Assembly (NCBI GenBank): GCA_031290535.1
Contig: JAITNI010000277.1
Coordinates: 1-5,463, forward strand
DNA: 5,463 nucleotides
Source of the DNA: Zoogloeaceae bacterium
GTDB taxonomy: Bacteria; Pseudomonadota; Gammaproteobacteria; Burkholderiales; Rhodocyclaceae
Direction: 5' to 3'
Part shown: in pieces, positions 1 through 5,463 of the stretch
Layout: each line of letters begins with the position of its first letter
Position numbering within the stretch: position 1 is the stretch's first letter
The notes under the pieces: model-generated
Told to the model about the DNA's origin: nothing
The model's input: the letters and a program-made list of their open reading frames with translations, nothing else
Databases searched by the model: none
Translations under genes and position numbers: made by a program

Positions 1-42
1 AATTGGATTTATGATCCCATCGTTGGACGGGGGAACTGTCCG

Positions 43-2676
43 TTACATTGAATTTTGGGAATTAGCCGCGAATGGAGTAGGGAGGCCGGATTTCGGCGTG
101 TGGCATGGAATATTTTCAACCTGCAACACTTGCAGCAATTCACTTTCCAGTTTCAAACGGGTGGCGGTTTTGTCGAGACCGGGGCCGGAAATCAAAAAGG
201 TGTCTTCGACCCGCTTGCCGAGGGTGCCGATGCGGGCGGTTTTGAGGTTGATGTGGTGTTGGGCGAGGACGCGGGCGATGTAGAAGAGAAGGCCGGGGCG
301 GTCGGTGGCGACGAGCGAGAGCACCTGTTGCGAGGCTTCCCGCTCGTCGGCGCGAATGTGCACTTCCGGCGTGATGGGAAAATGCCGTTCCAGCCGCGAA
401 AGACGACCGGCGGCAGGGGCTTCGACCGGGATCCCCTCTTCAAGCATTCGGGCGAGTTCCACTTCCAAAATGGTGAGCATTTCGCGGTCGTCGTCAGCGT
501 GGGCCACATTCAGGAGGATAAAACTGTCCAGCGCGTAGCCGTGCCGGGTGGTGTGGATTTTGGCGTCGGCGATGCTGTAGCCCATGCGGGCAAAAAAGCC
601 CGCCAGACGTAAAAAGAGGTCGGGCTGGTCACGGGTGTAGACCATGACTTGCAGGCCGTCGACCTGATGCAGCCGTGCCGTGACCACCGGCTTGTCGATC
701 TGGATGCGATAGTGCAGGGCGCGGGTGTGCCAGGCGATTTCCTCGGCGGTGTGGCGCAAAAAATAGACCGTGTCCAGTTGCCGCCAGAGACGCTCATGCA
801 CCGTTTCCGAGAGGGCGAAGTAGCGCAACAGGCGCAGGGCTTCCGCCTGCCGTTCCTGAATCACGCCCTGCGGCTCCGGCACGTCGCCCGTCTCCAGACA
901 GGCTAAATCACGCCGGTACAGGTCTTCCAGAAGACTGGCCTTCCAGTTGTTCCAGACCTTGGGGCTGGTGCCGCGAATGTCCGCCACCGTGAGCAGGTAC
1001 AGGGCGGTCAGGTGGCGTTTGTCCCACATCCGGGCGGCGAAGGCGGCAATCACCGAAGGGTCGGTGAGGTCTTCCTTCTGGGCCACTCTGGACATGGTCA
1101 GATGCTCGCCGACCAGCCAGACGATGAGTTCCATGTCTTGTGCGTCGACGGCGTGCGTCAGGCAAAATTCCCGCGCGTCTTCCATGCCGAGCAGGGAATG
1201 GTCGCCGCCGCGCCCCTTGGCGATGTCATGAAACAGCGCGGCGACGTACAGCACCCAGGGACGCGCAAAGGCGTTGTGCAGGCGCGTGCAATAGGGATAT
1301 TCGTGGGCGAATTCTTCCAGCGCGAAGCGGCGCAAATTCCGCATGACCATCAGGGTGTGCTGATCGACGGTATAGACGTGGAACAGGTCGTGCTGCATCT
1401 GGCCGACAATCTTGCCGAAGGCGGGCAAATAAAGCTCCAGAATGCCAAACTGGTTCATGCGCCGGAATTCGTGGATAACGCCCTGCGGACTTTGCAGCAG
1501 GCTCAAAAACAGGCGGCGGTTTTCCGGGTCTTTGCGAAAGGCGGGATTGATCCGGTCGCGGTTGCGCCAGAGGGCGCGCAGGGTACGCGCCGTCATGCCG
1601 CGCAATTTTGGGTGCTGCTGCATCAGCGAAAAACTCTCCAGCAGCGCGCCGGGCGTTTTTTTGAATACGTCTTCCGAGGTGAGGTCGAGAAAATCGCCCA
1701 CAATCTGAAACCGCGCATTCAAGGGCTGCAAGGGCAGGGGCAAAGACGTTTGCGTGTCGGTGAACCTCTGGAGCAGCAGGGTATTCAACTGCGTCACCAG
1801 CTTGGCGTTGCGGTAATACGCCTGCATCAGCACTTCGGAAGCGCGTTTGTCGCCGCTGGCCACGATGCCCAGCGCTTCGGCCAGCATTTCCTGATAGTCG
1901 AACAAAAGCCGGTCTTCGCGCCGTCTGGCGATCAGGTGCAGGCGAATCCGCAGATGCTGCAAATAGCGCTCGCATTTTTGCAGCGCCGTGCAGCCGCCAG
2001 GGGAGATCAGGCCGTCCTGTTTCAGGGTCTGCCAATTGTGGCCTTCTCCCTTGGCCTGGGCAATCCAGAGAATATTCTGCAAGTCGCGCAAACCGCCGGG
2101 GCTTTCCTTGCAATGGGGTTCGAGGCTGTAGGGACTTTCCTGATAGCGGTGATAGCGTTCTTCCTGCTCCAGTTGCTTGGCCTTGATGAAAGTTTGCGGA
2201 TGCAGGTTTTCCGAGAGTTGCCGGGCCAGTTCCCGGAACAGGGCGGCGTTGCCGGTCAGGAGGCGCTTTTCCAGCAGGGCGGTCTGGATGGTGATGTCGT
2301 CTGCCGCTACCCGGACGCATTCGGGAATCGTCCGCACGCTGTGCCCCACTTCGAGGCCAATGTCCCAGAAAATGCCGACCAGTTGTTCCAGTTGCGCGGT
2401 GAGCATGTCGTCCGGCGCTTCCGGGAGCAGGAGGAGCACATCCACGTCCGAGCCGGGATACAGCTCGCCGCGCCCATAACCGCCCACGGCGACCAGCGCC
2501 AGTTCGGGCGGCAGAGCCAGACTTTGCCAGAGTTCCATGAGCACGCCATCCACCAGCCGGACATGCCCCTTCAGGTACTGCGCGGCGTTGGGGCGAGCCT
2601 GATAGGCATCGGCCAGACGGGTGCGTCCGGCCTTCAGTTTTCCTCGCAGACTTCTGGCAAGCGCGAGCGGCTCCAT
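43..2676 (-). CDS. glnD: Bifunctional [protein-PII] uridylyltransferase / uridylyl-removing enzyme GlnD
   Basis: Cytosolic glutamine sensor that uridylylates PII proteins (GlnB/GlnK) when nitrogen is scarce and removes the UMP when glutamine is plentiful, thereby controlling glutamine synthetase and NtrB/NtrC. The 877-residue protein shows the full family order. The nucleotidyltransferase motif [15 protein letters not shown] lies at 65-79, with D77 and D79 as the expected metal ligands. A PII-UTase helical region follows, then an HD hydrolase domain (about 433-570) with HD at 483-484 in [14 protein letters not shown] and the conserved block [17 protein letters not shown]. Two C-terminal ACT domains (about 676-750 and 785-857) would bind glutamine. 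All key residues look intact. The N-terminus is about 40 residues shorter before GGYGRG than in E. coli, and a polar tail of about 20 residues follows ACT2. The ATG at 2676 is supported by AAGGGA 4 bases upstream. The gene starts 8 bases after map. Identification is by family motifs and is secure. Confidence 0.97.
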   Translation of the reverse strand: MEPLALARSLRGKLKAGRTRLADAYQARPNAAQYLKGHVRLVDGVLMELWQSLALPPELALVAVGGYGRGELYPGSDVDVLLLLPEAPDDMLTAQLEQLVGIFWDIGLEVGHSVRTIPECVRVAADDITIQTALLEKRLLTGNAALFRELARQLSENLHPQTFIKAKQLEQEERYHRYQESPYSLEPHCKESPGGLRDLQNILWIAQAKGEGHNWQTLKQDGLISPGGCTALQKCERYLQHLRIRLHLIARRREDRLLFDYQEMLAEALGIVASGDKRASEVLMQAYYRNAKLVTQLNTLLLQRFTDTQTSLPLPLQPLNARFQIVGDFLDLTSEDVFKKTPGALLESFSLMQQHPKLRGMTARTLRALWRNRDRINPAFRKDPENRRLFLSLLQSPQGVIHEFRRMNQFGILELYLPAFGKIVGQMQHDLFHVYTVDQHTLMVMRNLRRFALEEFAHEYPYCTRLHNAFARPWVLYVAALFHDIAKGRGGDHSLLGMEDAREFCLTHAVDAQDMELIVWLVGEHLTMSRVAQKEDLTDPSVIAAFAARMWDKRHLTALYLLTVADIRGTSPKVWNNWKASLLEDLYRRDLACLETGDVPEPQGVIQERQAEALRLLRYFALSETVHERLWRQLDTVYFLRHTAEEIAWHTRALHYRIQIDKPVVTARLHQVDGLQVMVYTRDQPDLFLRLAGFFARMGYSIADAKIHTTRHGYALDSFILLNVAHADDDREMLTILEVELARMLEEGIPVEAPAAGRLSRLERHFPITPEVHIRADEREASQQVLSLVATDRPGLLFYIARVLAQHHINLKTARIGTLGKRVEDTFLISGPGLDKTATRLKLESELLQVLQVENIPCHTPKSGLPTPFAANSQNSM

Positions 2677-2680
2677 GATG

Positions 2681-2686
2681 TCCCTT
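2681..2686 (-). promoter_or_regulatory. glnD ribosome binding site overlapping the map stop codon
   Basis: Reading the minus strand, AAGGGA lies 4 bases before the glnD ATG (2676), and its first two bases are the last two of the map TAA stop (2687-2685). Ribosomes finishing map therefore arrive on the glnD initiation site. This arrangement normally implies one transcript and translational coupling. The coupling itself is inferred. Confidence 0.7.
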
Positions 2687-3482
2687 ACCGCGCTGGCGCG
2701 GGAGGGCAGGCGGCGGAAAGACTGAGCACCTCAAATCCCGTTTCCGTTACCAGAATGGTGTGTTCCCACTGCGCGGAAAGGCTGCGATCACGGGTGATGA
2801 TCGTCCAGCCGTCCGGCAGGGCGCTGATGGCCGCCTTGCCCGCGTTAATCATGGGTTCGATGGTAAAAATCATGCCCGGCTTCAACTGCGGCCCCGTTCC
2901 GGCCTTGCCGTAATGCAAGACCTGCGGGTCTTCGTGGAATTTGCGCCCGATGCCGTGGCCGCAGAATTCCCGCACCACGGAATAGCCGTTTTTTTCCGCG
3001 TATTTCTGGATTACCGCGCCAATGTCGCCCAAAAAACTGCCCGCCCGCACCGTCTGAATGCCGAGCCACAGGCATTCAAAGGTAATCTCGCACAGGCGGC
3101 GCGCCTGAATGGACGTCTCGCCCACCAGAAACATGCGGCTGGTGTCGCCATGAAAGCCGGCCTTCGTGATGACGGTGATGTCCAGATTGACGATGTCGCC
3201 CTTTTTCAAAGGCCGCTCATCCGGGATGCCGTGGCAAATCTGGTGATTGAGGGAGGTGCAGATGGACTTCGGGTACGGCGTGTACCCCGGCGGCGCGTAA
3301 TGAAGCGGCGCGGGCACGGTACCCTGCACATTCACCATGTAATCATGGCAAAGCCGATCCAGTTCCGCCGTGGTGATGCCCACCTGAACGTGCGGGGCAA
3401 TGTAATCCAGCACTTCCGAGGCCAGACGGCAGGCCACGCGCATGTGTTCGATTTCTTCAGGGGTCTTGATGAGAATGCTCAT
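2685..3482 (-). CDS. map: Type I methionine aminopeptidase
   Basis: Cytosolic metalloenzyme that removes the initiator methionine from nascent proteins whose second residue is small. The predicted 265-residue protein matches the usual length of bacterial type I enzymes (E. coli 264). All five metal ligands of the pita-bread fold are visible: D101 (NLDITVI), D113 (HGDTS), H176 (GHGIG), E209 (TIEP) and E240 (QWEHT). The substrate-binding His is H84 in ICHGIPDE. The C-terminal block [11 protein letters not shown] is classic. The ATG at 3482 gives [17 protein letters not shown], the normal family N-terminus. A TTG 57 bases further upstream (3539) is in frame, but it would add 19 residues foreign to the family and falls on a candidate -35 box. 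No clear Shine-Dalgarno precedes the ATG, so the start rests on homology. glnD follows after 8 bases. Confidence 0.96.
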   Translation of the reverse strand: MSILIKTPEEIEHMRVACRLASEVLDYIAPHVQVGITTAELDRLCHDYMVNVQGTVPAPLHYAPPGYTPYPKSICTSLNHQICHGIPDERPLKKGDIVNLDITVITKAGFHGDTSRMFLVGETSIQARRLCEITFECLWLGIQTVRAGSFLGDIGAVIQKYAEKNGYSVVREFCGHGIGRKFHEDPQVLHYGKAGTGPQLKPGMIFTIEPMINAGKAAISALPDGWTIITRDRSLSAQWEHTILVTETGFEVLSLSAACPPAPAR

Positions 3483-3510
3483 AACAGCAATTTTGGGTTG
3501 GAAAGCCAAG

Positions 3511-3539
3511 AGGATACGGGAAGGGCGGCAATTGGGCAA
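3511..3539 (-). promoter_or_regulatory. Candidate sigma-70 promoter for map-glnD
   Basis: On the minus strand, TTGCCC (3539-3534) and TATCCT (3516-3511) are separated by exactly 17 bases, each matching 4 of 6 consensus positions. Transcription would begin about 20-25 bases before the map ATG. A directly repeated heptamer GGCAATT (plus strand 3527-3533 and 3535-3541, 8-base period) overlaps the -35 area and could be a binding site or chance. This is a weak call; map could equally be read from the mltD promoter, as no terminator separates the genes. Confidence 0.3.
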
Positions 3540-3558
3540 TTCTCCCGCGCAATCTCCC

Positions 3559-5238
3559 TCACCCGTTCGGCTGAAGATTCAACGTCGCGCCCACTTTCAG
3601 CGTGTTGCTGACCAGCCGGTTCCAGCGCTTGAGGTCGGCGAGGTTGAGGCGGTAGCGTTTGGCGATGGCAAACAGGGTGTCGCCCTTTTGCACGGTGTGG
3701 CGGGCGATTTTGGCGGCGGGTTTTTGATTGGGGACGACGCGCGCCTGCGGGCGCGGGCTGGCGCGTTCCGCTGTCTGGCGGGCGGGGGCAGCGCTGGCAG
3801 GAACCACAGGCGGCTCGCCGCTGACTTTCAGGCGCATTCCGGGACGGAGGTTGTTTTGGGTCAGGCGGTTCATTTCTTTCAGATCGCTGACGTGCATGTC
3901 GTATTTTCTGGCGATGGCAAACAGGGTGTCACCTTTTTTCACGCTGTAGAGGCGAGGGGGCGTGGCTGCGGCCAGTGGGTATGACGGCAGCGCGGCCAGA
4001 TCGCCGATGTCGGCTTCTCCCGCTGTGGGCACCAGCAGCAACTGACCGGGGTTTAGCTTGATGCGGCCCTGCAAGCCGTTGGCCTGCTTCAAGTCCGTGA
4101 GTTTGATGCCGAAGCGGGGCGCGAGGTCTTCGAGTTTTTCGCCGCCTTTCAGAGTGTAGGTTTGCCAGTTGGAGAGCGGCGCGTCATGCGCGGCCAGCCC
4201 TTCCTGAAACTGCTCGACCCGGTCAACGGGAATCACCAGCATGGAATCCGCCTGAATGACCGGGCGATTGTGCGCTGGGTTCAGGGCGACGAATTCCTTT
4301 TCGCTCAAGCCCGCAAAGCGTGCCGCCAGCTTGATGTCCAGCGGCGTTTCTGTCACCAGCGTCCTGAAATAGGGCTGATTGGGCACGGTCGGCAGGTTCA
4401 GGCTGGCGACCAGTTGGGGATTGCTGAAAATATTCTTGAGGGCTTGCAGCTTGGGCACGTAATGCCGGGTTTCGTTGGGCACGGCGAGATTGGCGTAATC
4501 CGTGGGCAGCCCTTTGGTCTCGTTTTTGGCGATGGCTCGTCCCACCGCGCCCTCGCCCCAGTTGTAGGAAGCCAGCGCCAGATGCCAGTCGCCATGCATT
4601 TCGTAAATGTATTGCAGATAATCCAGCGCCGCGTGGGTAGAAGCGAGCACGTCGCGGCGCTGGTCAAGCCACCAGTTTTGCTGCAACTTGTACTGCCGCC
4701 CCGTGGAAGGAATAAATTGCCAGAGACCGGACGCCTGCGCGGCAGACAGCGCCATCGGGTTATAGGCGCTCTCCACCATCGGCAGCAACGCCAGTTCCGT
4801 GGGCATGTGGCGTTTTTCCAGTTCCTCGACAATGTGGTACAGATACAGATGGCTGCGCTCCACCATGCGGCGCAGATATTCAGGATGCGACAGGTAATAC
4901 TGCTGGTGGGAAAGCACCAGATCATCCTGAAGATCGGGCATGGCAAAGCCATTGCGGATGCGCTCCCACAAATCCTGCATCGGCAGGGTGAGGTCAAGCG
5001 TGTGGGGCAGTTCGGGCGGCGGGATGATTTCTTCCGCCGTCAGGGAGAACGGGGGAGAAAGCTCCGGCGGGATGGCCTCCGGGGCAGGAAAAGACAGGGA
5101 GGGGGTCAGGGTCAGCGCGCCGGAAATTTCGTCAGACGCAAACAGCGAGGGCGCGCACAACAGGGCAGGCAGGGCGATCAGAAAAGCACACGGAAAAACA
5201 GGGCGTCGGGGGCGAAAGCGGCAAAGCGACAGCGGCAT
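3559..5238 (-). CDS. mltD: MltD-type lytic murein transglycosylase with three LysM repeats
   Basis: Exported enzyme that cleaves the MurNAc-GlcNAc bond of peptidoglycan to give 1,6-anhydro ends, acting in wall remodelling. The 559-residue protein begins with a signal peptide (basic start CRFRPRR, hydrophobic FLIALPALLCAP, likely cut near 34/35 after SLFA). A proline-rich segment follows, then an SLT (family 1) catalytic domain at about 130-270. The catalytic glutamate is E156 in LPMVESAYNP, followed by GLWQFIPSTGRQY and ALASYNWGEGAV. A MltD-typical connector precedes three LysM glycan-binding repeats at about 359-404, 430-473 and 513-557. The last two are joined by a Pro/Ala-rich linker (475-510). 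The ATG at 5238 is chosen because AAAGGA lies 6 bases upstream and the signal peptide starts there; the frame is open to 5370 but runs through the promoter. Unlike E. coli MltD, no good lipobox is seen, so the product may be periplasmic rather than a lipoprotein. The gene name rests on domain architecture. Confidence 0.93.
   Translation of the reverse strand: MPLSLCRFRPRRPVFPCAFLIALPALLCAPSLFASDEISGALTLTPSLSFPAPEAIPPELSPPFSLTAEEIIPPPELPHTLDLTLPMQDLWERIRNGFAMPDLQDDLVLSHQQYYLSHPEYLRRMVERSHLYLYHIVEELEKRHMPTELALLPMVESAYNPMALSAAQASGLWQFIPSTGRQYKLQQNWWLDQRRDVLASTHAALDYLQYIYEMHGDWHLALASYNWGEGAVGRAIAKNETKGLPTDYANLAVPNETRHYVPKLQALKNIFSNPQLVASLNLPTVPNQPYFRTLVTETPLDIKLAARFAGLSEKEFVALNPAHNRPVIQADSMLVIPVDRVEQFQEGLAAHDAPLSNWQTYTLKGGEKLEDLAPRFGIKLTDLKQANGLQGRIKLNPGQLLLVPTAGEADIGDLAALPSYPLAAATPPRLYSVKKGDTLFAIARKYDMHVSDLKEMNRLTQNNLRPGMRLKVSGEPPVVPASAAPARQTAERASPRPQARVVPNQKPAAKIARHTVQKGDTLFAIAKRYRLNLADLKRWNRLVSNTLKVGATLNLQPNG
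3660..3681 (-). repeat. 22-bp exact direct repeat, copy in LysM 3
   Basis: This 22-base stretch is identical to 3909-3930. Both encode DTLFAIA on the minus strand, in the third and second LysM repeats of the transglycosylase. The copies are 249 bases (83 codons) apart and in the same frame, so recombination between them would remove or add one LysM unit without a frameshift. Confidence 0.85.
3909..3930 (-). repeat. 22-bp exact direct repeat, copy in LysM 2
   Basis: Partner of the copy at 3660-3681. It encodes the same DTLFAIA core of the second LysM repeat. Outside the shared core the two LysM sequences differ (KYDMHVSDLKEMN against RYRLNLADLKRWN), so only the core is conserved at DNA level. 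Confidence 0.85.
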
Positions 5239-5244
5239 CAGGAG

Positions 5245-5250
5245 TCCTTT
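5245..5250 (-). promoter_or_regulatory. mltD ribosome binding site that fixes the start
   Basis: AAAGGA on the minus strand lies 6 bases before the ATG at 5238. This good Shine-Dalgarno is the main reason to start the transglycosylase there and not at any of the in-frame upstream methionine codons, none of which would give an N-terminal signal peptide. Confidence 0.75.
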
Positions 5251-5297
5251 TGTGGTTGCCGAGAGCATATATCCGGGGAGGGTGGCTGATCTGTAGA

Positions 5298-5315
5298 GGC
5301 GCATTATAACGCGCC
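5298..5315. repeat. 18-bp near-palindrome spanning the mltD -10 box
   Basis: The plus strand reads GGCGC-A-TTATAA-C-GCGCC. The GGCGC/GCGCC arms and the self-complementary TTATAA centre pair in 8 of 9 positions, with only A5303/C5310 mismatched. It covers the whole TATAAT box, where a bound dimeric regulator would block RNA polymerase. No known operator is recognised, and part of the symmetry comes from TATAAT itself. Confidence 0.5.
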
Positions 5316-5330
5316 CCCCATTCTTGTGCA
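5303..5330 (-). promoter_or_regulatory. Sigma-70-type promoter for mltD
   Basis: The minus strand carries a perfect -10 box TATAAT (5308-5303). TGCACA (5330-5325, 4 of 6 matches to TTGACA) lies 16 bases upstream. The start of transcription would fall near 5294-5296, leaving a 5' leader of about 56 bases. The stretch just after the -10 box is GC-rich (GCGCCTC), a feature often found in promoters repressed during the stringent response; that regulation is inference only. Confidence 0.6.
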
Positions 5331-5381
5331 TCCGCGTGCGTCTTTGGACCCAGGGCTGGAGCATCAACACTCGTTAACATT

Positions 5382-5416
5382 CAAAGAGTTATGACAAGGA
5401 GTTGTAAACTCTGTTG
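5382..5416. repeat. Imperfect inverted repeat in the divergent intergenic region
   Basis: CAAAGAGTT (5382-5390) pairs with AACTCTGTTG (5407-5416), giving nine base pairs with one bulged G at 5413 and a 16-base spacer. Nested within it is a second, tighter repeat, GAGTT-GTA-AACTC (5399-5411), which competes for the same right arm. It overlaps the candidate -35 box of the rightward gene. It could be an operator or, if transcribed, alternative hairpins. Confidence 0.45.
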
Positions 5417-5430
5417 AAATCGAGTCTACT
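5402..5430 (+). promoter_or_regulatory. Candidate promoter for the rightward gene
   Basis: TTGTAA (5402-5407) and TCTACT (5425-5430) are spaced by 17 bases, each with 4 of 6 consensus matches. Transcription would begin near 5436-5438, giving a leader of only about 15 bases. The match is weak, but it is the best-spaced pair I see on the plus strand between 5340 and 5450. Confidence 0.3.
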
Positions 5431-5448
5431 CCTACATTTTGGGGAGTA
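5427..5448 (+). promoter_or_regulatory. Possible hairpin covering the Shine-Dalgarno of the rightward gene
   Basis: TACTCC (5427-5432) is the exact reverse complement of GGAGTA (5443-5448), with a 10-base A/T-rich loop. The right arm contains most of the ribosome binding site GGGGAG (5441-5446), which sits 6 bases before the ATG. If the transcript begins upstream of 5427, the stem would hide the site. With the promoter suggested at 5402-5430 the left arm would not be transcribed. Confidence 0.35.
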
Positions 5449-5452
5449 AGCG

Positions 5453-5463
5453 ATGAAAGAGAT
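5453..5463 (+). CDS. Start of a rightward gene, cut by the window end
   Basis: An ATG at 5453 is preceded by a strong ribosome binding site, GGGGAG at 5441-5446, with a 6-base spacer, and opens MKE before the sequence stops. It is divergent from the transglycosylase gene and shares the 214-base intergenic region with it. Only three complete codons are visible, so no function can be assigned. The call rests on the Shine-Dalgarno, its spacing and the long gene-free stretch before it. Confidence 0.55.

Noticed and set aside
1..42. Possible terminator after glnD (GGAC and GTCC arms around 26-42)
   Set aside because: Only a four-base-pair stem with a nine-base loop and no T-run follows. The rest of this short end shows nothing recognisable.
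1226..2734. 502-codon minus-strand frame overlapping glnD
   Set aside because: A shifted frame of glnD itself with Arg/Pro/Ala-rich low-complexity translation. The glnD frame holds every family motif without interruption, so there is no sign of a frameshift.
1012..2913. Very long open frame (633 codons) on the plus strand opposite glnD
   Set aside because: It lies codon-against-codon over glnD, where it stays open simply because glnD rarely uses TTA, CTA or TCA. It runs on into map, has no family features, and glnD is unambiguous on the other strand.
3483..3558. Terminator between mltD and map
   Set aside because: Only short direct repeats and scattered GGGA/TCCC matches are present, with no stable GC stem followed by a T-run.
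4162..5289. 375-codon plus-strand frame opposite mltD
   Set aside because: Same direct-antisense register as the transglycosylase gene. The translation is rich in R, G, Q and H, typical of a shadow frame in GC-rich DNA, with no recognisable domain.
5341..5365. Sigma-54-type promoter suggested by TTGGAC and CTGGAGC
   Set aside because: The GG and GC doublets are not at the required 10-base spacing.
5239..5370. N-terminal extension of the transglycosylase by 44 residues
   Set aside because: It would run through the TATAAT promoter and put a non-hydrophobic stretch before the signal peptide, whereas the ATG at 5238 has a good ribosome binding site.

Overview
The window is ordinary chromosomal housekeeping DNA from a GC-rich proteobacterium, most likely a beta- or gammaproteobacterium. 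Two things suggest this: the map-glnD pair, which is common in these groups, and the GlnD protein, whose short N-terminus (GGYGRG motif near residue 65) and wording look more betaproteobacterial than enteric. No mobile element, CRISPR array, tRNA or rRNA was recognised.

Three complete genes lie on the minus strand and read right to left. They are a MltD-type membrane-bound/periplasmic lytic transglycosylase with three LysM repeats (3559-5238), type I methionine aminopeptidase map (2685-3482) and the bifunctional PII uridylyltransferase/uridylyl-removing enzyme glnD (43-2676). map and glnD are separated by only 8 bases, and the glnD ribosome binding site overlaps the map stop codon, so these two are very probably co-transcribed and translationally coupled. 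A 76-base gap with a weak candidate promoter and no obvious terminator separates mltD from map. mltD may therefore feed transcription into map-glnD.

The right end (5239-5452) is a 214-base divergent regulatory region. It holds a good sigma-70-type promoter for mltD (perfect TATAAT) embedded in an 18-bp near-palindrome. It also holds a set of inverted repeats built from GAGT/ACTC elements in front of a rightward gene, whose first three codons (from 5453) are the last thing in the window. The left end (1-42) is glnD downstream sequence without a convincing terminator.

Functionally the genes are not one pathway. MltD cleaves peptidoglycan in the periplasm, Map trims initiator methionine from new proteins, and GlnD senses glutamine and sets the state of the PII nitrogen-signalling protein. 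I found no undescribed multi-gene system. The points most worth a second look are the promoter-spanning palindrome of mltD, the possible hairpin over the ribosome binding site of the rightward gene, and a 22-bp exact duplication between two LysM repeats.
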